From: Hyperoodon ampullatus
Taxonomy: Eukaryota > Chordata > Mammalia > Artiodactyla > Ziphiidae
Assembly: GCA_949752795.1 (NCBI GenBank)
Contig: CATKHW010000424.1
Location: 558,001 to 622,000 of the forward strand
DNA length: 64,000 bases
Reading direction: 5' to 3'
Below, piece by piece: positions 1 to 12,800 of the stretch; positions within the stretch are counted from its first letter, which is position 1, and each line of letters opens with the position of its first letter. A program made the translations under genes and the position numbers. Under the pieces are notes generated by a model. That model was given only the letters and a program-made list of their open reading frames with translations. It ran no database searches and was not told the DNA's origin.

Positions 1-801
1 AGTATTGCATGCCAACCATTCCATGGGTCCTAACTCTCCAGGTAGAAGGGAATATAACTACAGTTATAACATGTATGGGAAATCTAGAGAATGGACACCC
101 TGTGATGGCGTAAGATTTGTAAAAGGCTCCTAATTTTTCCTCTCCTTGTGCTCCAGTTTGGCAATCCAACTGCTTTACTATCAATCTCCCACCTTGGAGA
201 GTCAGCCCCTATAACCTGCTGCTTTGCACAGTTTGCAAATTGTGCAGAGGATGAAAGGGAAGAGGGAGAACCAATCAGAGAATAGCTGGAGGCATTTGGA
301 CGGACATATGTCAGTCTAATTTCCCGTCTGGAAGAAGAATTAACCAAAGCGTCCGCCTGCACCCCCGGATCAAGTATATGCCCTGAAGCAAAATTGTGGA
401 TTTGCGGTCAGCTCACAATAACGCGAGTTGAAAATTGGAGTTCGGGGCAGATCAATTGACAAACCTGCAGAGTTATAAAGGACAACTCACTTCCAAAAAT
501 CAGTTGAGGGAAGGCAACGAAGTGGACTTGAAAATGAGGCAGAATTGAACAAAACATATTTCACGAGGTAAATTGGAATCGCCTTTGAAGCACAGGAAAA
601 GCGTAACAACTTCGACAATGATGCACTTGGCCAAAATGAGCGTTTGCATTTTCTGCTGAATATATTCAGGAGAAAACACATACGCTCTTTTTGGCCAATC
701 AAGTCAGTGCACAATGCAAATCCGCACTACAAAGAATTGTCAATTCCCACCGGTCAAAAGGGACTTCCGAAAATCTGTAAAAACCAGAAAAGAAAGACAG
801 A
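1..801 (+). repeat. Macrosatellite monomer M0, right part only, interrupted by MS1
   Basis: This is the tail of a monomer that begins before the window. It matches the end of copy M18 (about 60195-61009) and of M10 (about 42410-43222) base for base over long stretches. It ends at 801, exactly where the 24/25-bp minisatellite begins, at the same monomer position as in M10 and M18. The open frames here on the minus strand (92 and 75 codons) match nothing I know and recur in the other copies only because the DNA is repeated. The strand given is that of the L1-like part of the monomer. Confidence 0.9.
627..698. repeat. 72-bp inverted repeat of M0
   Basis: Two 36-nt arms meet at GAATATATTC with no spacer. 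Five of 36 pairs are mismatched. Arm position 13 is changed from G to A in the left arm with the matching change in the right arm, so pairing is kept relative to the consensus of the other copies. Confidence 0.9.
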
Positions 802-3800
802 GATGACAAGGGCATGAAGCAATGTGATCCCAAGGGTCATGGAGGATTGTGATGACAAGGTCATGTAGCATTTTGCTGAAAAATGCATGGAGCATTGTGA
901 TGACAAGGGTCATGTAGCACTGTGATGACAAGTGTCACGGAGCATTGTGATTACAGGGGTCATGGAGCATTGGGATGACAAAGGCATGGATCATTGCGAT
1001 GACAAGGATTATGGAGAATTTTAATGACAAGAGTCCCGGATCATTGTGTTGTCAGGGGTCATGGAGCGTTGTGCTGACAGTGGTCATGGAGCATTGTGAT
1101 GGCAAGGGTTCTGGAGAAGTGAGATGAGATATTCATGGAGCTTTAGGCTGAAAATGTTCATGGAGTATTGTGATGACAGGGGTCATGGAGCATTGTGATG
1201 ACATGGGCATGGAACATTCTGCTGAGAGAAACATGGAGCGTTCGGATGACATGCATCATGGAGCTTTGTGATGACCAGGGCATGGAGCATTGTGATTACA
1301 GGCGTCTAGGAGCACTGTGAAGAAAAGGGCATGGATCATTGTGATGAAAAAGGCATGGAGCATTGTCATGACAGGGTTCAAGGAGCATATTGACGACAAG
1401 TGTGAGGGAGCATAGTGATGACAAGGGTATTGAGCATTGTGATGACAAAGTTCATGGAGCATTTTGATGAGAAGACAATGGATAATTGTGAAGATGAGTG
1501 TCATGGGGAGTTGTGATGACAAGTGTTATGGAACATTGTGATAACAAGGTTTTGCAGCATTGTGATGACAGAGAACATGGAGCATTATGATTTCATTGTG
1601 ATGTCAATAGCATGAAGCATTATGATGATGGGCAGGGTGCATTGTGATGACAGTGTTCATGGAGCATTGAGATGAAAAGGGCATGGAGCCTTGTGATTAC
1701 AGGTGTCTTGGAGCATTGTGATGACAAGGGCATGCAGCATTGTGATGAGAAGGCCATGGAGCATTCTGATGACATGCGTCATGGAGCTTTGTGATGACAA
1801 GGGCATGCAGCATTGTGATTTCAGGGGTCTTCGAGCATGGAAAATTCATGGAGCCTTGTCATGACAGGGTTCAAGGAGCATACTGACGACAAGTGCCTGG
1901 GAGCATTGTGATGACAAAGTTCATGGAGCATCGTGATATGAAAACCATGGATAAATGTGATGACGAGCATCATGGGGCGTTGTGATGACAAGTGTTATGC
2001 AACATTGTGACCACAAGGCTTTGGAGCATTGTGATGACAGGGTTCATGGAGCATTGAGATGAAAAGGGGCATGGAGCATTGTGATTAAAGTGGTCTAGGA
2101 GCATTGTGATGACAAGGGCATGGACCATTGTGATGAGAATGCAATGGAGTATTCTGATGACATGCGTCATGCAGCTTTGTGATGACAAGGGCATATAGCA
2201 TTGTGATGACAGTGGCATGGAACATTGGACTGACAAGTTTCATCGAATATTGTGATGACAGTGGGCATGCCACATTGTGATGACAAGGGCATGGAGCATT
2301 GTGATGACAAGGTCATGGAATACTGTGAAGACAGGTGAAAGGGAGCATTGTGATGACATATGTCATGGTCCATTGAGATGACAATGGCATGGAGCATTGT
2401 GATCCCATGTGTAATGGAGGATTGTGATGACAGAGGTAATGGAGCATTGTGATGGAAATGGCTTGGAGCATTGTGATAACAAGGGTCATGGAACATTGTG
2501 ATGACAAGGGCATGGAGCATTGTGATGACAACGGACATTGAGAATTTTTATGAGAAAGTCATGAAGCATTTTGATGACAAAGGCATGGAGCTTGCTATGA
2601 CAGGGTTCATGGGGCATTGCGAAGACAAGTTCATGGAGAATTGTGATGACAAGATCATGTAACATTGTGATGAGAAGTGTCATGGAGCATTGTGATGACA
2701 ATGACATGGAGAATTGTGATGACAAGGGACATGGAGCATTGTTATTACCAGGGAATGGAGCATTGTGATGGCAAGACAGTGGAGCACTGTGATGAGAAGA
2801 CCATGACAAACTGTGATGACGAGCATCATGGAGCACTGTAATGACAAGGGTCATGGAGCATTCTGAAGACAGGTGTCATGGAGCATTGTGTTGACAGGGG
2901 TCATGGAACATTGTGATGACAGGGGTCATGGAGCAGTGAGATGACAAGTTTCATGGAGCATTCTGATGATAAGCTTGTGGAGTATTGTGATGACATTGGC
3001 ATGGAGCATTGTGATGAAAAGGGCATGGATCATTGTGATGTAAAAGGCATGGAGCCTTGTCATGACAGGGTTCAAGGAGCATACTGATGACAAGTGTCAG
3101 GGAGCATTGTGATGACAAGTGTATTGAGCATTGTGATGACAAAGGTCATGGAAAATTGTGATGAGAAGACCATGGATAATTGTGATGATGAGAGTCATGG
3201 GGCGTTGTGATGACAAGTGTTATGAACATTGTGATCACAACGGTTTGGAGCATTGGATGACAGAGGTCATGGAGCATTTTGATTTCATTGTGATGACAAT
3301 AGCATGAAGTGGTATGATGATGGGCAAGGTGCATTGTGATGACAGGGTTCACGGAGCATTGAGATGAAAAGGGGCATGGAGCATTGTGATTACAGGTGGC
3401 TTGGAGAATTGTGATGACAAGGGCATGGAGCATTGTAATGGGAAAGCCATGGAGCATTCTGATGACATGCGTCATGGAGCTTTCTGTTGAAAAGGGCATG
3501 GAGCATTGCGATTACAGGTGGCTTGGAGCATTGTGATGACATGGGCTTGGAGCATTGTGATGACAATGGTCATGGAGCATTGTGATGACAAGGGCATGGA
3601 GCATTGTGAAGACAAGGGCAATTGAGAATTTAGATGACAAGGTCGTGAAGCACTGTGATGAAAAGCACATGGAGCTTGGTATGACAGGTGTCATGGAGCA
3701 TTGCGATGACAAGTGCATGGAGAATTGTGATTACAAGAGCATGTAACATTGTGATGAGAAGTGTCATGGAGCATTGTGATGGCAAGACCGTGGAGCATTG

Positions 3801-6800
3801 TGATGAGAAGACCATGGATAATTGTGATGACGAGCGTCATGGAGCACTGTAATGACAAGCGGCATGGAGCATTGTGATGACAGGTGTCATGGAGCATTGT
3901 GATGACATGGGTCATGGAGCATTGTGATGACAAAGGTCATGGAACATTCTGATGACAAGCTTGTGGAGTATTGTGATGACAATGGCATGGAGCATTGTGA
4001 TGAAAAGGGCATGGAGCCTTTTCATGACAGGGTTCAAGGAGCATTCTGACGACAAGTGTCAGGGAGCATTGTGATGACAAGTGTATTGAGCATTGTGATG
4101 ACAAAGTTCATGGAACATTGTGGTGACACAGGCATAGAGTATTGTGATGAAAGCCATCATGGAGCGTTGTGATGGCAAGTGTTGTGGAACAATTTGAGCA
4201 CAATGGTTTGGAGCATTGTGATGACAGAGGTCATGGATCATTTTAATTTCAAGGAGCATGGAGCATTGTGATGACATGGGTCAGGGAGCATTGTGATGAG
4301 AAGATCAAAGAGCACTGGGCTGAAAATATTCATGGAGCATTGTGATGACAGGTGTCATGGGGCATTGTGATGACAGGGGTCATGGTGCATTGTGATGACA
4401 AGGGTCATGGAACATTCTGATGACAAGCTTGTGGAGTATTTTGATGACAAGGGCAAGGAGCATTGTGCTTACAGGGGTCTTGGAGCATTGTGATGAAAAT
4501 GGCATGGAGCCTTGTCATGACAGTGTTCAAGGAGCATACTGATGACAAGTGTCAGGGAGCATTGTGATGACAACTGTATTGAGCATTGTGATAACAAAGT
4601 TCATGGAGCAGTGTGATGAGAAGACCATGGATAACTGTGATGAGGAGCATCATCGGGCATTGTGATGACAAGTGTTATGGAACATTATGATCACAATGGT
4701 TTGGAGCATTGTGATGACAGAGGTCATGGAGCATTTTGATTTCATTGTGATAACAATAGCAAGAAGCATTATGATGATGGGCATGGTGCATTGTGATGAC
4801 AGGGTTCATGGAGCATTGAGATGAAAAGGAGCATGGAGCACTGTGATTAAAGGTGTCTTGGAGCATTGTGATAACAAGGGCATGGAGCATTGTGATTACA
4901 GGGTTTTGGAGCATTGTGATGACAAGGGTCATGGAGTCTTGTGATGACAAGGCCGTGGAACCTTGTGATGGCAGGTTTCATGGAGCATTGTTATGACAGG
5001 GGTAACGGAGCATTGTGATGACAAGGGCATCAGCATTTGTCTGAAAAGTTTCATGGATTATTGTGTTGAGAGTGGGCATGGAGCATTGTGATGAGATGGG
5101 CATCGAGCATTGGTATCACAAGCGTCATGGAGCTTTGTGATGACAAGTGCATGGAGCAATTTGATGAGAGGGTTCATGGAGCATTGTGATTACAATGGCA
5201 TTGTGATGCCAAAGGTTATGGAGCTGTGTGACGTCAAATGTCATGGAGCAGTTTGATGACAAAGGCATGGTGCTTTGTGAAGGGAAGGGCAGGGAGCATT
5301 GTGATGACAGTGTCATGGAGCAATTTGATGAAAAGTGTCATGGAATATTTTGATTACAGGGGTTATAGAATACTGTGATGTCAGGGGTCATGTAGCAGTG
5401 TGATGAAAAGGGTCATGGAGCATTTTGATTACAGGGGTTATGGAACATTGTGATGTCAGGGGTCATTAAATATTGTGATGATAAGTGCATGTAGCATTTT
5501 GATGACAGGGGCCATGGAACATTGTGATGACAGTGGTGATGGAGTATAGGGATGACTCTGGAACATTGAGATATCAGTGGTGAGAGAGCATTTTGATGAG
5601 AAGTGCATGGAGCACTGTGATGACAAGGTTTATGCAGCATTTTGATGACAAGGATGTGGAGCATTTTGATGACAAGCACGTGGCACATTGTGATGACATG
5701 GGTCATGGAGCATTGTGCTGAGAAGCTCATGGAGCATTGTGATGACAAGAGTCATAGAACATTGTGCTGAGAAACGCATAGAGCATTGTGATGACAAGGG
5801 TCAGAGAGCATTGTGATAAAAAGTTCATGGAGCATTGTGGTGACAAAAGTCACAGAGACTTGTGATGACGAGGGCATGAACCATTGTGATGAGAAAGGTC
5901 ATGAAGCATTGTGATGACAGGAGACACGGAGCATTGTGATGACGGCTCATGAAGCATTGTGTTGACAAGGGCATGGAGCATTGTGATGACAGGGGCATGG
6001 AGCATTGGTCTTACAAGTTTCATGCATTATTGCAATGACATTGGGAATGGTGCATTGTGATGACAAGGGCATGCAGCATTGTGATGACAAGGTCATGCAG
6101 TATTGTGAAGACAGGTGTCTGGGAACATTGTGAAGACATATGTCATGGCCCATTGTGATGACAATGCCTTGGAGCATTGTGATGCCAATTGACATGGATG
6201 TTTGTGATGACAAAGGTAATGGAGCATTGTGAAGAAAGGGGCTTGGAGCATTGTGATGACAAGGGTCATGGAGCACTGTGCTGAGACGGGCATGGAGCAC
6301 TGTGATGACAATGGTCATGGTGCATTCTGCTGAGAAAGCCATGGAGCATTGTGGTGACAAGGGTCACAGAACACTATGATGAAAAGTTCATGGAGCATTG
6401 TGGTACCAAATGTCACAGAGCCTTGTGATGACGGGGGCATGGACCATTGTGATGACAAAAGTCATGAAGCATTGTGATGACGGGAGTCACGGAGCATTGT
6501 GATGACTTGGGTCATGGAGCATTGTCATGACAAGTGCGTGGAGCATTGTGATGACAGGGGCATGGAGCATTGGTCTGACAAGTTTCATGGATTATTGTGA
6601 TGACAGTGCGCATGGCGCACTGTGATGACAAGGGCATGGAGCATTGTGATGACAAGGTCATGCAGAATTGTGAAGACAGGGGTCTGGGAGCATTGTGATG
6701 ACATATGTCATGGTCCATTGTGATGACAATGGAGTGGAGCATTGTGATGACAGGGGTCATGGAGCATTGTGATGACAAGGGTCATGGAGCATTCTGATGA

Positions 6801-9800
6801 CAAGCTTGTGGAGTAATGTGATGACAAAGGCATGGAGCATTGTGATGAAAAGTCATGGAGCATTGTGATGAAAAAGGCATGGAGCCTTTTCATGAGAGTG
6901 TTCAAGGGGCATTCTGACGACAAGTGTCAGGGAGCATTGTGATGACAAGTGTATTGAGCATTGTGATGAAAAATGCATGTTACATTGTGATGACAAGGGT
7001 CATGGAGCACTGTGATGACAAGCGTCATGGAGCATTGTGATTACAGGGGTCTTGGAGCATTGGGATGGCAAGGGCATGAATCCTTGTGATGACAAGTGTC
7101 ATGGAGCATTTTGATGACAATAGTCCCGGATCATTGTGTTGTCTGTTGTCATGGAGCATTGTGATGACAGGGGTCATGGAGCATTGTGATCAGAAGTTCA
7201 TGGAGCATTGGGCTGACAATAATCATTGAGCATTGTGATGGCAGGGGTAATGGAGCATTGTGATGACAGGTGTCATGGAGCATTGTGATGACAAGTGTCA
7301 TGGAACATTCTGATGACAAGCTTGTGGAGTATTGTGATGACAATGGCATGGAACCTTGTGATGAAAAGGGCATGGAGCATTGTGATGAAAAAGGCATGGA
7401 GCCTTTTAATGACAGGGTTCAAGGAGCATTCTGACGACAAGTGTCAGGGAGCATTGTGATGACAAGTGTATTGAGCATTGTGATGACAAAGTGCATGGAG
7501 CATTGTGATGACACGGGCATGGAGTATTGTGATGACAGGCATCATGGCGTGTTGTGATGACAAGTGTTGTGGAACAATGTGATCACAAGTGTTTGGAGAA
7601 TTGTGATGACAGAGGTCATGGATCATTTTGATATCAAGGAGCATGGAGCATTGTGATGACAGGGGTCATGGAGCATAGTGATGAGAAGATCATAGAGCAT
7701 TGGGCTGAAAATATTCATGGAGTATTGTGATTACAGGGGTCTTCGAGCATTGTGATGAAAAGGGCATGGAGCCTTGTCATGACAGGGTTCAAGGAGCATA
7801 CTGACGACAAGTGTCAGGGAGCATTGTGATGACAAGTGTATTGAGCACTGTGATAACAAAGTTCATGGAGCATTGTGCTGAGAAGTCCGTGGATAACTGT
7901 GATGAGAAACGTCATGGGGCATTGTGATGACAAGTGTTATGGAACATTGTGATCACAAGGGTTTGGAGCATTGTGATGACAGAGGTCATGGATCATTTTG
8001 ATTTCATTGTGATGACAATAGCACGAAGCATTATGATGATGGGCATGGTGCATTGTGATGACAGGGTTCATGGAGCATTGAGATGAAAAGGGGCATGGAG
8101 CATTGTGATTAAATATGTCTTGGAGCATTGTGTTGACAAGGGCATGGAGCATTGTGAATGAGAAGGCCATGGAGCATTCTGATGACATGCGCCATGGAGC
8201 TTTGTGATGACAAGTGCATTGAGCATTGTGATTACAGGGTCTTGGTGCACGGTGATGACAGCTGTCATGGAGACTTATATTGACAAGGCCGTGAAACCTT
8301 GTGATGTCAGGTGTCATGGAGCATTGTTATGACAGCGTAGTGGAGCATTGTGATGACAAGGGCATCAGAATTGGTATGAAAAGTTTCATGGATTATTGTG
8401 ATGAGAGTGGGCATGGAGCATTGTGATGACAAGGTCACGGAACACTGGGTTACATGGGTCATGGAGGATTGTAATGACAAGGGCATGGAACATTGTGATG
8501 AGAAGTGCATCGAGCATTGGTATCACAAGCATCATGGAGCTTTGTGATGACAAGTGCATGGAGCAATTTGATGAGAGGGTTCATGGAGCATTGTGATGAC
8601 AATGGCATGGAGCATTGTGATGCCAATGGTTATGGAGCTTTGTGGTGGCAAATGTCACAGAGCCTTGTGATGACGAGGCTATGGACCATTGTGATGACAA
8701 AGGTCATGAATCATTGTGATGACTGGAGTCTCGGAGCATTGTGATGACAGGGGTCATGGTGCATTGTGCTGACAAGTGCGTGGAGCATTGTGATGACAGG
8801 GTCATGGATCATTGGTCTGACAAATTTCATGGATTATTGTGATGACAGTGCGCATGGCACACTGTGATGACAAGGGCATGTAGCATTGTGATGCCAAGGT
8901 CATGTAGAATTGTGAAGACAAGTCAGGGAGCATTGTGATGACATGTGTCATGGTCCATTGTGATGACAATGGCATGGAGCATTGTGATGCCAAGTGTCAT
9001 GGAGGATTGTGATGACAAAGGTAATGTTGCATTGTGATGACAAGGGCTTGGAGCATTGTGATGACAAGGGCCATTGAGAATTTTGATGACAAGGTCGTGA
9101 AGCATTGTGATGACAAGGGCATGGAGCTTGCTATGACAGGGGTCATGGAGCATTGCGATGACAAGTGCATGGATAATTGTGATGAAAAGTGCACGTAACA
9201 TTGTGATGAGATGTGTCATGGAGCATTGTGATGACAAGGACGTGGAGAATACTGATAACCAGGGCATGGAGCATTGTGATGGCAAGACCGGGGAGCACTG
9301 TGATGAGAAGACCATGGATAATTGTGATGACGGGCGTCATGCAGCTCTGTAATGACAAGGGGCATGGAGCAATGTGATGACAGGGGTCATGGAGCATTGT
9401 GATGACAGGGGTCATGGAGCATTGTCATGACAAGGGTCATGGAGCATTCTGATGACGAGCTTGTGGAGTATTGTGATGACAATAGCATGGAGCATTGTGA
9501 AGAAAAGTGCATGGAGCATTGTGATGACTGGGGTCATGGAACATTGTGATGGCATGTCTGAGGGAGTATTGTGATGACTAGTGATGGAACATTGTGATAT
9601 CAGTGGTGAGAGACCATTTTCATGAGAAGTGCATGGCGCATTGTTATGACAAGTTTTATGGAGCATTGTGATGACAAGGATGTGGAGCATTGTGATGACA
9701 AGCGCATGGTGCCTTGTGATGACATCGGTCATGGAGCATTGTGATGAGAAGTGTCATGGATCATTGTGATGGCAAGTCCGTGGATCACTTTGATGAGAAG

Positions 9801-12800
9801 ACCAATGATAAGTGTGATGACGAGCGTCATGGAGCACTGTAATGACAAGGGACAAGGAGCATTGTGATGACAGGTGTCATGGAGCATTGTGATAACAGGG
9901 TTCATGGAGCACTGTGATGACAAGGGTCATGGAGCATTCGGATGACAAGCTTGTGGAGTATTGTGATGACAATGGCATGGAGCATTGTGATGAAAAGGGC
10001 ATGGATCATTGTGATGAAAAAAGCATGGAGTCTTTTCATGACAGGTTTCAAGGAGCATTCTGACGACAAGTGTCAGGAAGCATTGTGATTACAAGTGTAT
10101 TGAGAAATGTCATGAAAATGATCATGGAGCATTGTGATGACAAGGCATGGAGTATTGTGATATCAGACATCATGGAGCACTGTGATGACAAGTGTTATGG
10201 AACATCGTGTTTACAGGTGTTTGGAGCATTGTGATGACAGAGGTCATGGATCATTTTGATTTCAAGGAGCATGAGAAATGTGATGACAATGGCATGAATC
10301 AATGTGAACCCAAGGTTCATGGAGGATTGTGATGACAATGGTAATGGAGGATTGTGATTACAAGTGCATGGAGCATTGTGATGACAAGGTCATGTAGCAT
10401 TTTGCTGACAAAGGCATGGAGCATTGTGATGACAATGGTCATGGAGCAATGGGATTAGAAGCATCATGGATCCTTGTGATAACAGGGGTCATGGAGCATT
10501 GGGAAGGCAAGGGTATAGATCATTGAGATGAAAAGGGTCATGGAGATTTTTGATGACAAGAGTCCCGGATCACTGTATTGTCAGGTGTCATGGTGCATTG
10601 TGGTGACAGTGGTCATGGAACATTGTGATGACAGGTGTCATGGAGCATTGTGATGAGAAAACCATGGAGCATTGTGATGACAAGTCTCATGGAGCAATCT
10701 GATGAAAAGGGGCATGGAGAATTGTGATTACAGGTTTCATGGAGCACTGTGATGACAAGGGCATGGAGAATGGTGATGACAAGTCATGTTGCATTTTGCT
10801 GACAATGCCTTGGAGCATTCTGATGACATGCGTCATGGAGCTTTGTGATGACAAGCACATGGAGCATTGTGATTACAGTGGTCTTGGAGCATTGTAATGA
10901 AATGTGCATGGATCATTGTGAGGAAAAGGCATGCAACCCTGTCATGACAGGTTTCAAGGAGCATACTGAAGACCAGTGTCAGGGAGCATTGTGATGACAA
11001 GGGTATTGAACATTGTGTCTACAAAGGTCATGGAGCTTTGTGATGAGAAGACAATGGATAATTGTGATGAGGAGCGTCATGTGGCATTGTGATGACAAGT
11101 GATATGGAACACTGTGATCAGAAGGGTTTGGAGCATTGTGATGACAAAGGTCATGGAACATTTTGATTTCATTGTGATGACAATAGCATGAAGCATTATG
11201 ATGATGGGCATGGTGCATTGTGATGACAGTGTTCATGGAGAATTGAGATGAAAAGGGTCATGGAGCTTTGTGATTACAGGGGTCTTGGAGCATTGTGATG
11301 ACAAGGTACATGGAGCCTTGTGATGACAATGCTGTGGAATATTGTGATGGCAGGGGTCATGGAGAATTGTTATGACAGGGGTGAGGGAGTATTGTGATGA
11401 CTAGTGATGGAACATTGTGATATCAGTGGTGAGAGAGCATTTAGATGAGAAGTGCATGGAGCATTGTGATGACAAGTTTTATGGAGCTTTGTGATGACAA
11501 GGTTGTGGAGCATTGTCATGACAAGTGCATGGCACATTGTGATGACATGTGTCTTGGAGCATTGTGCTGAGAAGCGCATGTAGGATTGTGATGACAAGGG
11601 TCATGGAGCATTGTGCTGACAAAGGCATGGAGCATTGTGATGACAAGTTTTACAGAGCATTGTCATGACGAGGGAATGGACCATTGTGATGACAAAGGTC
11701 ATAAAGCATTGTGATGAATGGAGTCACGGAGCATTATGATGTGAGGTGTCATGGAGCATTGTGATTACAAGGGCATGGAGCATTGTGATGACAGGGGCAT
11801 GGAGAATTGGTCTGACGAGTTTCATGGATTATTGGTATGAGGGTGGGCATGGCACATTGTGATGACAAGGGCATGGAACATTTTTATGACAAGGTCATGT
11901 AGTATTGTGAAGACAGGTGTCAGGGAGCATTGTGATGACATATGTCATGGTGCTTTGTGATGACAATGGCGTGGAGCATTGTGATGCCAAGTGTCATGGA
12001 GGATTGTGATAACAAATGTAATGGAGCATTGTGATGCCAAGTGTCATGGAGGATTGTGATGACAAACGTAATGGAGCACTGTATGACAATTGCTTGGAGA
12101 ATTGTGATGAAAATTGTCATGGAGCATTGTGAGGACCAGGGCAGGGAGCATTGTGATGGAAATACCGTGCAGCATTGTGATGAGAAGACCATGGATAATT
12201 GTGATGACGAGCGTCATGGAGCACTGTAATGACAAGAGGCATGGAGCATTGTGATTACAGGGGTCATGAAGCATTGTGATGACAGGGGTCATGGAGCATT
12301 GTGATGACATGGGCCATGGAGCATTCTGATGACAAGCTTGTGGAGTATTTTGATGACAATGGAGCATAGTGATGAAAGGTCATGGAGCATTGTGATGAAA
12401 AAGGCATGGAGCCTTTTCATGACAGGGTTCAAGGAGCATTCTGAAGACAAGTGTCAGGGAGCAGTGTGATGACAAGGGCATCGAGCATGGTGATGAGAAG
12501 GTCATGGAGCATTCTGATGATATGGGACATGGAGCTTTGTGATGACAAGTGCAAGGAGCATTGTGATTACTGGTGTTTGGAACATTGTGATGAAAAGCGC
12601 ATGGATCATTGTGATGAAAAAGGCATGGAGCCTTGTCATGACAGGGTTTAAGAAGCATACTGATGACAAGTGGCAGGGAGCATTGAGATGACAAGTGTAT
12701 TGAGCATTGTGATGACAAAGGTCATGGAGCATTGTGATGAGAAGACCATGGATAATTGTGATGAGGAGCATGATGGGGAATTGTGATGACAAGTGTTATG

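Noticed and set aside
627..698. Palindrome as a MITE or as a bacterial-type terminator
   Set aside because: There is no target-site duplication around it and it sits at one fixed place in every monomer. A terminator makes no sense in this genome.
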